The notes: generated by a model from the letters alone, not told the origin. DNA of 64,000 bases from Nostoc sp. C052 (GCF_013393905.1 NZ_CP040272.1:248001-312000); one strand, 5' to 3'. Shown: positions 36,102-45,720, counted from the stretch's first letter. Program-made: numbers and translations.

Positions 36102-36794
36102 TTAGTTGGGATTTCCAGAACAATTGTTATCTTGGATTTCACAGACATTATAAATTTCTAGTCTGGCTTCACCAAGGCGGTAAGCTGCGAAGTGCAATGG
36201 TAGTGGTGCATTTGGTAGTGAAGTTGCTGGTTCATCTATAGCTCTAACTAAAATTTGTTTGTTAAAGGAAACTGATTTTCCCAACTTATCATAACTGCTA
36301 AAAATTAATTGATTGGCAAACATCTCTACTTTCCACTTTCCATTACCTATTGCTGTAGGTTGAGAAATTTTTTGGATAACTAATACATTCTCCGCTCCTC
36401 TATTAACATTTTCAAATTGACTATCTGGATTTAAATTAGTAAGTTCTGACTTAAATTTTTGTTTAAAATTATCAGCTACCAGTTGAGAGGTAATTTCCCA
36501 GACTTGTGTTGGTGGTTGTTGTTGTGACCAGGTGAGCATTAAGCTCATAGTTTCACCCACAAACCGCCTAATAGCCTCCGGCTGTCGCTCTAAATTTGGT
36601 TGGGGATCTACGGTTATGGTGCGACCATCAACAAGCTGCACCAAACTTTGAGGTGTAAGTTGCCGTCCTAACTGTTGTAACATAGACCCATGAAATATTA
36701 GTAACAGCAAAGTGAATAGATGTAAACCAAGGGTTCCTACTGCCAACAGTGGCAAGGGGCTATTTTTCTTATTTTCTGGTTTGAGTAATTGCAT
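36102..36794 (-). CDS. VirB8/TraE-like protein, paralogue 2
   Basis: A 230-residue protein with one N-terminal membrane helix (LAVGTLGLHLFTLLLLIFHG) and a periplasmic domain, the VirB8/TraE layout. It shares with the gene before it FVQLIDG-like (LVQLVDGRTITVD), EPEAIRRFV-like (QPEAIRRFVGETM) and a final LEIYNVCEI. The two are tandem duplicates. Such proteins brace the inner-membrane complex of the secretion channel. Confidence 0.6.
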   Translation of the reverse strand: MQLLKPENKKNSPLPLLAVGTLGLHLFTLLLLIFHGSMLQQLGRQLTPQSLVQLVDGRTITVDPQPNLERQPEAIRRFVGETMSLMLTWSQQQPPTQVWEITSQLVADNFKQKFKSELTNLNPDSQFENVNRGAENVLVIQKISQPTAIGNGKWKVEMFANQLIFSSYDKLGKSVSFNKQILVRAIDEPATSLPNAPLPLHFAAYRLGEARLEIYNVCEIQDNNCSGNPN

Positions 36795-36844
36795 TAATAA
36801 TTGATTATATAAATTGAACGATCAGCCTGTGAATTAGAAATCTA

Positions 36845-37669
36845 TCATCTTATAAAACTATCAGATGTTTGTCCACTGCTGCATTGTTTGGATTTATCTC
36901 CGTTCGGGTTGTTGTAGCTATCCAGCAAACATAAGTTACGAATTTCATAAATTTCTAGTCTATCTGCGCGGACACTATAAATTGCTTTTTGTAAGTCGGT
37001 GCTACTGTCAGTTTGGGGATTAGCAAAATAATCTGTTGCGCGTACAAGGAAATCTTTATTAAAAGGAGTTATAAGTTTTGCACCACCAACTCGGTTTTTT
37101 TGAATTAAGTCGGCTACCATCCCCACTCGCCACTTACCTGGTGCAATTTCTTTTGGCGGATAAACTCGCTTAATAACTAATTGTGATGTCATTGCTTGGC
37201 TGGGATTTTCAGAGAAGACTTCTGGCGGTGTCATTTCTGCAACTGTGCTTAAAAAACCTTTGCGAAAGTCTTCTGAGAAGGCGAAACTAGCTACCCAACT
37301 GCTGGTACTAATTTTTTGGCTACCACCTTGAGGTGTGTTAATAAGTATTCCTAAATCTGATTTGGGGTTTGCGACTTCTTCAATAGTTTGTGGTGGTAAG
37401 GTTCCAGACCAGCTAAACATTGATATCATCGTTTTGCTGACAAATCGACGGATGGCTTCAGGTTCTCTTGCTAAATCATCAATATTAGCTACTGGTTTAC
37501 CGTCGATTAATTGTACAAAATTGGGGGGTTTTCTCAGACTAAGTTGGCGAATATTTAGCCCTTGTAATAAGAATAAAAATAAAACTAATATATGTAAACT
37601 AAAGGTAGCGATCGCAAAAATTGTTAAAGCATTCCCCGTTGTTTGTCTTTTTTCTAGTAAACGCACCAT
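36845..37669 (-). CDS. VirB8/TraE-like protein, paralogue 1
   Basis: A 274-residue protein with a single helix (LTIFAIATFSLHILVLFLFL) and a periplasmic domain. PNFVQLIDGKPVANIDD, EPEAIRRFVSKTMISMFSW and RLEIYEIRNLC align with the next gene. A Cys/Ser-rich C-terminal tail is unique to this copy. Position between VirB6-like and VirB10-like genes supports the VirB8 reading. Confidence 0.6.
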   Translation of the reverse strand: MVRLLEKRQTTGNALTIFAIATFSLHILVLFLFLLQGLNIRQLSLRKPPNFVQLIDGKPVANIDDLAREPEAIRRFVSKTMISMFSWSGTLPPQTIEEVANPKSDLGILINTPQGGSQKISTSSWVASFAFSEDFRKGFLSTVAEMTPPEVFSENPSQAMTSQLVIKRVYPPKEIAPGKWRVGMVADLIQKNRVGGAKLITPFNKDFLVRATDYFANPQTDSSTDLQKAIYSVRADRLEIYEIRNLCLLDSYNNPNGDKSKQCSSGQTSDSFIR

Positions 37670-37738
37670 CTACTCACTTCCTCCTACAAAAAACTTCAGC
37701 TATTATATTTAGTCATCATTCACAGCACTTGCCTTTAT

Positions 37739-37772
37739 TTATTTTTAATTTTTAATTTTTAATTTTTAATTC
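37739..37772. repeat. TTTTTAA heptad array
   Basis: TTTTTAA repeats four to five times in the spacer between the VirB6-like and VirB8-like genes. This is the same class of short tandem repeat as at 25804. Confidence 0.8.
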
Positions 37773-37773
37773 C

Positions 37774-38823
37774 CTATATCCTCTCTTTTACTAAAGAAGC
37801 CGTATTGCTGATAGCGCTAAAGACTGCAAACCCGCCAGCAGCAGCCACAAGTAAAGACAAAATCGGTGCTAAAATTCCCAGAAAAATTATGAACCACATT
37901 AAATCTGGATCAACATTAGCATTTTGACCTGGGCCACTGACAATAACTGCGGCAGTTAGCACAGCAATAATATTGAACGAAATCTTCGCAATTCCAATAG
38001 ATAGAAATCCAGTTAGCCATGCAAAAATTGGTTTGCCAGCAACAGGCAGCAAAGAACCACCTACAGCTATTGGCCCTAAAGCTGCTATTAGCAACATACT
38101 AGCTTCTATCAAATTTTGGAAGGCATATTGTAAGGAAACTAAAAAGTTTTTGATGCTCGTTTGCACTGTAGAACCTAACAAAGAATTAAAAGAGGTTTCT
38201 GATACAATGCCAGTGCCATAGCGAATATTATCTACCTTGTTTTGTAGTCTAATTATCCAGCTTTTATTACCATAAGTATTTCGATATCTTTGCCAGAGAA
38301 CGTTGATTTTTTCGGCAGCCTTGACAAAGCATTGACTTTGTTGTTCGCCAGTCAGCGATTGACAAGGACGTAGTAAGGAACCAGCTACTTCTTCAGCAAC
38401 ACTCATATTCAGTGCTTGCTGGTATATTTTATCTGCATCTGCTGATACCACCACTTGCTGATTCACAGTGTTTAAAAAATTCCGCACTCCCAGCGTCAGA
38501 TTAGCAAGTATACTTCCATTGCCGGAATTACTTAAGAGAACTACCACAATAAAAGGCCAAATCAAAGCTGATATGGGGCGTGTATATTCGTAGGATATTA
38601 AGTCTTTGAGGAATTGTATCATAAAAAATAACAGGGTTCCTACTGCGAAAAAAATACCCAGATTTGTCAGCGCTCCATACAAGTTATTACTGGTGTTATT
38701 TTGTAATAAATCCAGCCATTGTTTATCCCAACCTTCGGCAATACTTTGGGAAGTTGCAGTCCCATTATCGATAATTTGATCAATGCCTACTTGGGCAAAA
38801 ATTCGTTGAATGGCAAGTTGCAT
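37774..38823 (-). CDS. VirB6/TrbL-like polytopic membrane protein
   Basis: A 349-residue protein. Two helices lie at about 48-105 (LTNLGIFFAVGTLLFFMIQF and ALIWPFIVVVLLSNSG). A long loop with two cysteines (PCQSL, QCFVK) follows. A C-terminal bundle of four or more helices occupies about 225-345 (ASMLLIAALGPIAVGGSLLP and onward). This split topology fits VirB6/TrbL inner-membrane channel proteins. Confidence 0.65.
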   Translation of the reverse strand: MQLAIQRIFAQVGIDQIIDNGTATSQSIAEGWDKQWLDLLQNNTSNNLYGALTNLGIFFAVGTLLFFMIQFLKDLISYEYTRPISALIWPFIVVVLLSNSGNGSILANLTLGVRNFLNTVNQQVVVSADADKIYQQALNMSVAEEVAGSLLRPCQSLTGEQQSQCFVKAAEKINVLWQRYRNTYGNKSWIIRLQNKVDNIRYGTGIVSETSFNSLLGSTVQTSIKNFLVSLQYAFQNLIEASMLLIAALGPIAVGGSLLPVAGKPIFAWLTGFLSIGIAKISFNIIAVLTAAVIVSGPGQNANVDPDLMWFIIFLGILAPILSLLVAAAGGFAVFSAISNTASLVKERI

Positions 38824-38954
38824 TTTGAATTTATGGGCTGTTTTCTTAGATTTTGTAGGATGTGTTAAGTTACTAACACACTCTACTAAACTGTTTTTTA
38901 GATGTTTTGTTAGTTTTTCATAATTTCAAGGATTTTAAAAAATCTCTTAAAATC

Positions 38955-39782
38955 CTACTTATTAACTTTTCTGCCAAACAAATCTAGTTGAGAAGTTGCT
39001 CGTAAAAGTCGAGCTGCTTCTGTAGATGTTTCTACTCTTCGAGCGCGATTTGCTTCTTCAGCCTGTTGAGAAATATTTGCTAAATTTAAATTAGAGTATT
39101 GTAATGACTGATTATTTTGTAATGTCTGAGCAAATGTTTCAGCCACAATTTTTGATTGTTCTTTTTGGATCTTAATGGTTTCTTGATTGGTAGATAACAA
39201 TGCTAATATCCCTTGACCTAGCAAGTTGTCGGCAATACTTATCGCTGGACTCTTTGGGTCAATCACAAGACTTTCTAATTTCGTCTTAAAGTTATTAATT
39301 TTGTTATTAGCATCGTTGAATCCTGCAACATCTTGTATACTTTTCTCTGTATTTTCTAACTTCGCTTTTGCCCGAATTTGTCCATTTTGACCTAAAATAC
39401 CTACCGCTACTCCACGGGTAATTACACGGTTTAGTTCATTACTAACCAAATTTCCCCGCACTGCTGAATTATTTTCAAAGCGACTTGAACGAGAGTCGGA
39501 ACTAGAAGAGTAGAGAATCAAATCATCACGAACCTTTTGTCCCGCCGCGACAGGATTAGGTATATTCAAATCTCCCTTGGAATTACTCAGAGCATTTTGA
39601 CTTTGTACTTCGACAGGTTTTAAATTGTCGCTCAGATTGTATTGAAGATAGTTTTGTAAGTCTGTGGAATAGGATTGAAAATCAGTCCAAACCTGACCTA
39701 ATGCACCCGTCTGAATTTGTGCCATTGCTGGTAGTATTGCCAGGGATAGCAAGGTAAAAGTAAAAATGGTAGTTTTTTGCAT
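38955..39782 (-). CDS. VirB5-like exported pilus/periplasmic protein
   Basis: About 275 residues with a clear signal peptide from ATG 39782 (TIFTFTLLSLAILPAMAQ). The mature part is long, polar and mostly helical, Asn/Ser-rich, ending SQLDLFGRKVNK. No close motif is visible. The VirB5 assignment comes from size, export and position between VirB4 and VirB6 homologues. Confidence 0.55.
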   Translation of the reverse strand: MQKTTIFTFTLLSLAILPAMAQIQTGALGQVWTDFQSYSTDLQNYLQYNLSDNLKPVEVQSQNALSNSKGDLNIPNPVAAGQKVRDDLILYSSSSDSRSSRFENNSAVRGNLVSNELNRVITRGVAVGILGQNGQIRAKAKLENTEKSIQDVAGFNDANNKINNFKTKLESLVIDPKSPAISIADNLLGQGILALLSTNQETIKIQKEQSKIVAETFAQTLQNNQSLQYSNLNLANISQQAEEANRARRVETSTEAARLLRATSQLDLFGRKVNK

Positions 39783-39835
39783 ACATCTGTGCCTGAAAAA
39801 GGTAGACGACATTGTTAAGTGCTTACAGAACCCGA

Positions 39836-42583
39836 TTAACTACTACGCAGAGTCGCCACTAACTGACGTGCAAACGCCGAAATTGCTTCATATTTATCGC
39901 TGTGGAGTTGCATCATTTGGCTACGTGCAGTTTGTTCATAAGGGTTATTAGCAACTGCTGCTAATTGTTCGTAACCTGGATAGTAACGGCAGAATGTATA
40001 ACTACCGTTATCATCTAATAGCCATTGACTATAAACGCCTTCTTTGCGGGGAAAAAAGCTTTCTGATGCATTACGAGAAATAACTTGGCGGGGATATTTC
40101 AAGATGTCTGCAAAACTATCTACTGCAACCGGTTGAATACGGCCAATTAATCTTGTTGTCAGGTTTTGCAAAATTTTAGATGCAGCTTTAGATTTGGCGA
40201 TCGTGTCAGGATCTTGTCCTGATAAGATGACTCTGATACCGGCTTTAGCACCGTTGGCACAAATTCTGCCAACTAAGTCAGAAATTTGCTCGAATTCAAA
40301 GAGAATTGGTGCTTCGTCGATAAAGAATATGGAAGCTGGACTACTTAATGCACGTCGTAGTGCGGCTGAATAGGCACTCAAGGATAGTACGGCTGCATCT
40401 TCACTATCTGATAAGTTTCTGAGCGCAAAAACTAAAAGTTGTGCATCGGTAGGAAAGCTAGATGGTGCAGAAATGGCTTGTCCCACGCGGCTAGAAAGCC
40501 AAAACCGTAAGCGCAACTGAATTTGACTGAGAGCGTCTTCTACTCTGCCAGTTAAAGAACTTAGTTGCAAGTGTTCGGGTGAACAGAAAAAGAGAAAATC
40601 TTTTAAAGTGGGGGTTTTTTGCCAAGCATTAGTGCCGAATCCTGCCGCCATTGCCTGCCGATATCGCTCTTTGATGCCTTCATCTCTAAAGAAGGCTTCT
40701 AAAGCAAGGTTGAGTAGCGATCGCACGGTTTGCGATAAAATTTGACTTTCAGTGGACGATCCTAAAACCATTGTCATTAACGCTGATTCGAGGAAGGCGG
40801 TATAATCGTTGAAGCGATCGCGCTGTTGTTCTGCTTCTAGCGATCGTAAGTCTGGCTGTTCAAATAAGTTATTCGATTGTTTCGAGATATCAAAATAGGC
40901 CCCATTCCCCTCCATAAACTCTGTATAGTCAGTGAAAGTAGATGTCCCATCAGGTTTCGGGAAATCTAACGCCACAACCGGAATCCCATGTGCCAAAGCT
41001 TGAGTTAAAATCCCTGACACCAATACTGATTTACCAGCACGAGTTGTCGCAAACAAAGCTAAATTTTTGTGTTGATTAAATAAATCTAAATGTATGGGTG
41101 TTCCACCTTCTTCTGCAATCAACTCAAAACCTTGTCTGTCACCTTTTTTAGTTAAAACTAAAGGCATTAATCCGGGAACTTCACTAGTTAAATATAGCTG
41201 GCGACGGTTGAAGGGTGTTGCTAACAAACCTTCCCAAACTATTGGTAGAGTTTGCAGCCAAATTTTCCAAGCATACTCAGTTTCCCTAATTACTTTGGCT
41301 GGACGTTGAAAACAGTTTTCAATATATCTTGTCGCCTCATCTAATTTTTCGACAGTTGGACGATGCACTAAAATGGCGATACTCGTATAAATTGGGACTG
41401 CACCTTCAAATAATTGTTCTTGTGCGGCTACCGATTTCTTCAACTTTAATTGAGCATTGACATCAATAGTTTTACTTTTTTCTTGAGCTAGAATTGTCGT
41501 CATGTTTGACTGCTTTAGCACTCGTTGCAGAGTCGTTTTTACCAATGCTGGATTTGCAGCAGTCAACTCACAAAATATTTCTGTATCTACTACTGTTTCT
41601 CTAGCTAATAGTTCCCATAGATAACGCAGTTGGGCAGATTTATTGGGCCAACCACCGGGTTTTTCGAGAAATGACAGCGCGCCAATATAACGATTGTTAA
41701 CATTAACCCAGCGGCGATCGGCACAAGGTACACTAGATTCCATCAGCAAAGTTGTGCCGTGGATATTATCTAAAAGTAATTTAGTACTAGCTAAATCAGA
41801 ATTAACTTGCTCGTGCAGTCCTTGCTCATCTAAAGTCATTAACTGGGGAATCTCTATTGGTTGCGTATCATTAAACCTTTTCCAGATGTCTCCCCAGAGC
41901 TCATCAGCAGTCAAAGGCTTGACATCCAATCCCATCTTGTTAGATAAGATTTGTTCCCAGCGAAGAAAACCCTGGTTGTAAGCATTGGTGATTAGGGTTT
42001 CAATGCGTTGATTTTCTACTTCTGAGAGATCCCCTTTGAATTTCAACCACCACGATTCAGCTTTGACTAAAAGCTTTTCGATCCAATCATCTGCATGTTG
42101 CGAGTTAGATTCAATGGTGTAAGTGACATAAATCCGTAAAAATTTTGGTTTACGAATCCCAGAAATAGTAAGTTCTTTAACTCTAGCTCTCTCCGCCATC
42201 AATAAATATTTGATATCTCGTGATGGCGAATTTCTAATTAATGTTGCTAATTCTTTTTGCCGCTCTTTATCTGAACTAAAAGAACCCAAGTGCAGTGTCA
42301 TTCGTTCACCGCTAGGAATGTCTTTTAATCCAGCTTCAATGTTATTAAAAAGTGTATCAATTTGTTCCGGTCTTAAGGTAGTATGGATTCCCTTACAATC
42401 AAAACCAAAAACAAAACAAAACCGATCTTTTTGAGTGCCTTTTGTCAAAAGGTAAGCGCCAATATCACGTCCATTAATTGCGACACGCAGCATTGTCGCC
42501 AAGTGCAAAGCATCTTCAAATGGTGTTAATCTACTTTCATTTCCGGCGACGCTGACGCTTTGTTTTCCGATTTTTTGCTTCAT
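39836..42583 (-). CDS. VirB4/TraC-like secretion ATPase
   Basis: About 915 residues, the energy-providing ATPase of type IV secretion. The P-loop is FATTRAGKSVLVSGI; the first consensus glycine is alanine (ATTRAGKS). Walker B is SPASIFFIDEAPILFEF. ILSGQDPDTIAKSKAA and NLTTRLIGRI fit later HerA/VirB4 motifs. The N-terminal half (about 1-450) is the VirB4-type domain. ATG 42583 is preferred; it overlaps the previous gene by 47 bases, indicating translational coupling. The longer frame adds eleven residues. Confidence 0.82.
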   Translation of the reverse strand: MKQKIGKQSVSVAGNESRLTPFEDALHLATMLRVAINGRDIGAYLLTKGTQKDRFCFVFGFDCKGIHTTLRPEQIDTLFNNIEAGLKDIPSGERMTLHLGSFSSDKERQKELATLIRNSPSRDIKYLLMAERARVKELTISGIRKPKFLRIYVTYTIESNSQHADDWIEKLLVKAESWWLKFKGDLSEVENQRIETLITNAYNQGFLRWEQILSNKMGLDVKPLTADELWGDIWKRFNDTQPIEIPQLMTLDEQGLHEQVNSDLASTKLLLDNIHGTTLLMESSVPCADRRWVNVNNRYIGALSFLEKPGGWPNKSAQLRYLWELLARETVVDTEIFCELTAANPALVKTTLQRVLKQSNMTTILAQEKSKTIDVNAQLKLKKSVAAQEQLFEGAVPIYTSIAILVHRPTVEKLDEATRYIENCFQRPAKVIRETEYAWKIWLQTLPIVWEGLLATPFNRRQLYLTSEVPGLMPLVLTKKGDRQGFELIAEEGGTPIHLDLFNQHKNLALFATTRAGKSVLVSGILTQALAHGIPVVALDFPKPDGTSTFTDYTEFMEGNGAYFDISKQSNNLFEQPDLRSLEAEQQRDRFNDYTAFLESALMTMVLGSSTESQILSQTVRSLLNLALEAFFRDEGIKERYRQAMAAGFGTNAWQKTPTLKDFLFFCSPEHLQLSSLTGRVEDALSQIQLRLRFWLSSRVGQAISAPSSFPTDAQLLVFALRNLSDSEDAAVLSLSAYSAALRRALSSPASIFFIDEAPILFEFEQISDLVGRICANGAKAGIRVILSGQDPDTIAKSKAASKILQNLTTRLIGRIQPVAVDSFADILKYPRQVISRNASESFFPRKEGVYSQWLLDDNGSYTFCRYYPGYEQLAAVANNPYEQTARSQMMQLHSDKYEAISAFARQLVATLRSS

Positions 42584-42908
42584 GGTTAACTTCCAGTAAG
42601 CTTTGATAACGAGCAAAGCCTCTTGTCCAAGCGGGAACGCCGATAAATTTACTTAAAAAACTCCAACTCCTACCACCAGTTAAAATCCACCAGGTTCCTA
42701 TTCCCCAACCAGCAATTAGCACTGTCCACAACCATTTTTGAAACTCTTCTTGGAAAAGACCCCCAAAAATTCCATTGATTATAAAATAGGAGGCTAGGGC
42801 AATGACTGTCCAAGGAAGAATTTGGTCGGCAGGAATTGGTCCTAATGAAGGTTGACTTCCCAGAACTTGATTAACTGGACGAAATTCTTGTTCCCGCTCT
42901 TGAGACAT
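42537..42908 (-). CDS. VirB3-position membrane protein
   Basis: A 123-residue protein with two close membrane helices (WTVIALASYFIINGIFGGLF and WLWTVLIAGWGIGTWWILTG) and a very basic tail (KNRKTKRQRRRK). Helix hairpin, basic tail and overlap with the VirB4-like gene all fit VirB3/TraL. Sequence identity to VirB3 is not obvious. Confidence 0.55.
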   Translation of the reverse strand: MSQEREQEFRPVNQVLGSQPSLGPIPADQILPWTVIALASYFIINGIFGGLFQEEFQKWLWTVLIAGWGIGTWWILTGGRSWSFLSKFIGVPAWTRGFARYQSLLEVNHEAKNRKTKRQRRRK

Positions 42909-42922
42909 TTGAAATATCTGAA

Positions 42923-43543
42923 TTATTTACTGCTATCGCCAATTACAAAGCGTGTGAGTACATCAGCAATGGTAACAGCAACAACCACTAATAGGGGAGT
43001 TCTGGCGATGCTTTGCCAATCTTCATCTTTACGCACTGCATTGATCACACCAACTAGGGAGATTGCAATATAGAGTAAGTAAATTGCCCGCAACACATTA
43101 AATATCAAACTAACTGCTGTGTCGCTACCACCAGCATTGGTTGCTGAACCATCTTGTAAGGTTTTTTTGAAAAACTTTTCAGCTTCCCCAAAAAACTGTG
43201 CTTGTGCGGGGGCTGCAAAACAGTCTAACCAATATAAACTCAGAACGATCGCTGCTGCTAAAATTTGTAATAATATTAGCGATCGCCTTGGTAAATTCAC
43301 TTGCTGCCCAATTTGCTGGGTAATGATTGCAATTAAACTACCAACGAGTAAGCAAAAGAGCAGAATAGGACTTTTTAGGCTGATAACGCTAACGAATACA
43401 GCACAAGCAATCAAAAAAGGTACAGATTCAACCAGAACAGTCAGACAGGATTTAAATGCCAGTCTTAACTTGTGAGATTCTTTCGCCGCACTACCAGTTA
43501 AAGCTTTGAAAAAGTTTCTCTCGTGAGAACTTTGTCTAAACAT
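42923..43543 (-). CDS. VirB2-like pilin with N-terminal membrane extension
   Basis: A 206-residue protein. The C-terminal part resembles a VirB2/TrbC prepilin: a hydrophobic leader ending APAQAQFFGEAE, then FNVLRAIYLLYIAISLVGVI and TPLLVVVAVTIADVLTRFVI as the pilin helix pair. About 100 extra N-terminal residues add two more helices (VESVPFLIACAVFVSVI and ILLFCLLVGSLIAII), which is unusual for a pilin. First gene of the secretion block, 14 bases before the VirB3-position gene. Confidence 0.5.
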   Translation of the reverse strand: MFRQSSHERNFFKALTGSAAKESHKLRLAFKSCLTVLVESVPFLIACAVFVSVISLKSPILLFCLLVGSLIAIITQQIGQQVNLPRRSLILLQILAAAIVLSLYWLDCFAAPAQAQFFGEAEKFFKKTLQDGSATNAGGSDTAVSLIFNVLRAIYLLYIAISLVGVINAVRKDEDWQSIARTPLLVVVAVTIADVLTRFVIGDSSK

Positions 43544-43740
43544 TTGCTAATTTTCCTATGGTGTACTATAATTGCTCTTTTTTTCAAATTTTACAGCTAC
43601 TACAATTTAACATGCTTTAACATGATTGTTAATCAAATTACGAACTTGTAGTAAAGTTCTATATTCTACATCAGTATTATGAAGTTAAGTTAACATCATA
43701 TTAAGATTTATCTAAAACTAAATATCTCTGATTTGAAAAG

Positions 43741-43970
43741 CTAGTACCGCAAGGCGGAAGTCAACTTAAGCTGGAAATAGCTTAAGTTGACTTCCATACC
43801 CGCCCGGAAATAAATTTCTTTGGCTTTTAGCTTAAGTCTGCTGAAGTAGACTGGAGATTTTTGGCGATATTTAGTCATCTTCAGATGACTTTAGCGATGA
43901 GACGGGAATTTCAATTCCCGGCGGACAAGCGGTTTCACCTTAAGTTGACACCAATGGGCTTGAACCTTCC
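43741..43970. repeat. Long dispersed repeat family B, variant copy
   Basis: It contains CTAGTACCGCAAGGCGGAAG, two copies of a CTTAAGTTGACTTCC-type arm, GGGAATTTCAATTCCC as a palindrome, and CCTTAAGTTGACACCAATG shared with 14139 and 48321. The rest of 43544-44258 has further repeat fragments and no gene. Confidence 0.65.
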
Positions 43971-44258
43971 CCCAAAAATGTTAATCGCCCACAAGGGCGG
44001 GGCTTGAAACCCTCAAGGCTTTGTAAAATTAGGCCGATTCTTCTTCGGAGACGCTACGCAAACAGACATGAAAAAGAGATGCATATTTTCGAGCATCAAG
44101 TGCCACAAGAAATAATGCATCCTTACTTCAATCCCTAGAGAACTTGTCAAGAAATATCGCTCTCTATAGAGTGGATATTTGTGAATATGCTCAAGAAGAC
44201 TTTAATTATTGTCGAAAAATGGTGAACGTTCAAATTTACGTCCTACCATTTTTTGGCA

Positions 44259-45449
44259 CTAAATTACAAACTTAAACACAGTTCCTAAATTAGAAGTACC
44301 GCCAAAAGAGGCAGTACCGTAAAAGGCACCATTCGATAGCTGAATTAGCGTTGACTCAGGCGTTGCCCCATTAGTGCCATTAAAACTAGTTAAGCTGGTG
44401 ATGGTTGCGCCAGTCAGCTGATAGATAGCTCCTTTGTTATTTGCCCCACCAGTAGAAGCTGTGCCATAGAAATTACCATTGCTTGCTTTGATGAGTGCAG
44501 CTGTTGGGTTAGCCCCATTAGTACCATTAAAACTAGCAACTAAAACAGGTGTACCACCACCAATTGGAACCTTAAAAATAGCTCCCTTATTGTTGGCTCC
44601 TCCTAGTTTAGCTGTGCCGTAGAGAAATCCGGTAGATTCAATTAATCCAGACTGCGGATTTGCCCCATTGGCGCCACTAAAGCTATATGAAGTTAGTATT
44701 CCGGCGGGAGTTAACTTGAATACAACTCCTTTAGCACTTGCTCCACCAGCAGAAGCACTGCCATAGTAGTTTCCATCGGTAGCCAGTTGCAATCTTGCCA
44801 ATGGAGTTGCTCCATTAGTGCCACTGAAGCTTCTGACGATGGTGAGTGCGCCGGTAGTAGGCGAAACCTTGAATATAGTTCCTTTATTACTAGCTCCACC
44901 TGTAGAACTTGTCCCCCATAAATTGCCATCAGCACCCGTAATCAGTCGGCCTGCTGGATTAGCCCCATTCGCGCCTGTAAAATTTACAAGAGTTGTCAGG
45001 GTTGTAAAAGCTGTTTGTGCCAACTTAAACACAGTGCCGAGGTTACTTGTACCACCTATAAAGGTTGCGCCATATAAATTACCATCGGCTGCTTGGAATA
45101 ATCTAGCAACTGGATTAGTCCCTTTGTTGATTCCAGATGTTCCGGTGAAGTTTATCAGTGTGGTTAGAGTAGTGTAAGCAGTAGGAGTTAACTTGAATGC
45201 AGTTCCTTTACCAAAAGTGCCACCAGCAGAAGTAGTTCCATAAAGATTTGCATCAGTACCATTACCCTTCAGTACCCCTGCTCTTGGTGTAGCTCCATTA
45301 GTGCCATTGAAATTTACAACAGTAGTCAATGTTGCAGCAAAGGCTTGTTGGAAAGGTAGAACTAATGAAGAAGTCAAAACAGTTAGGGAAGCTAAAATCA
45401 ATACCCTATTTTTGTTCTGACGTTGTTTGTACAGATTCATTTTATTCAT
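44259..45449 (-). CDS. Exported GloVer-type tandem repeat protein
   Basis: About 396 residues. A signal peptide (VLILASLTVLTSSLVLPFQQ, ending AFA) leads into about nine tandem units of 38-40 residues, each with LYGTxxxGGxxxKGxxFKL and a linking SFNGTNGAxP. This is the TIGR03803 'GloVer' repeat of choice-of-anchor proteins, expected to form a beta-propeller-like surface. No C-terminal sorting signal is visible. GAGG lies just before ATG 45449. The neighbour upstream on this strand is the PstS-like gene's spacer, not a secretion gene. Confidence 0.85.
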   Translation of the reverse strand: MNKMNLYKQRQNKNRVLILASLTVLTSSLVLPFQQAFAATLTTVVNFNGTNGATPRAGVLKGNGTDANLYGTTSAGGTFGKGTAFKLTPTAYTTLTTLINFTGTSGINKGTNPVARLFQAADGNLYGATFIGGTSNLGTVFKLAQTAFTTLTTLVNFTGANGANPAGRLITGADGNLWGTSSTGGASNKGTIFKVSPTTGALTIVRSFSGTNGATPLARLQLATDGNYYGSASAGGASAKGVVFKLTPAGILTSYSFSGANGANPQSGLIESTGFLYGTAKLGGANNKGAIFKVPIGGGTPVLVASFNGTNGANPTAALIKASNGNFYGTASTGGANNKGAIYQLTGATITSLTSFNGTNGATPESTLIQLSNGAFYGTASFGGTSNLGTVFKFVI

Positions 45450-45671
45450 TGAGTACCTCAAAAAAGTTTAGTGGAGAAAGAATCGTAGCTAGTTCTAATA
45501 GATTTTGTGATGCTTGCGACAAACGACTAAATACCAATTTGAAAAACGATCTCTATACATATAGGTTGGGAAGCTGCCATCGTCAAAAAATTTGCTCGGC
45601 TTCCATGCACAACGCCCCTTCTTCTTACTTTGGGAAAAGTGAGTGGCGTTGCAAGTAACTTTTGAGGGATG

Positions 45672-45720
45672 AAACCCAACACCTGAAAATCTTCAGGCAA
45701 AATTTTCAGGTGTTGGGTTT
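45672..45720. terminator. Strong hairpin, AAACCCAACACCTGAAAAT type
   Basis: AAACCCAACACCTGAAAAT pairs with ATTTTCAGGTGTTGGGTTT over 19 bases with a short loop, then runs into A/T-rich DNA. It is symmetrical, so it could end transcripts from either side. No gene lies directly before it on the plus strand. Confidence 0.7.

Noticed and set aside
45329..45658. 109-codon frame antisense to the GloVer gene start
   Set aside because: It overlaps the signal-peptide end of a well-supported gene on the other strand and has random composition.
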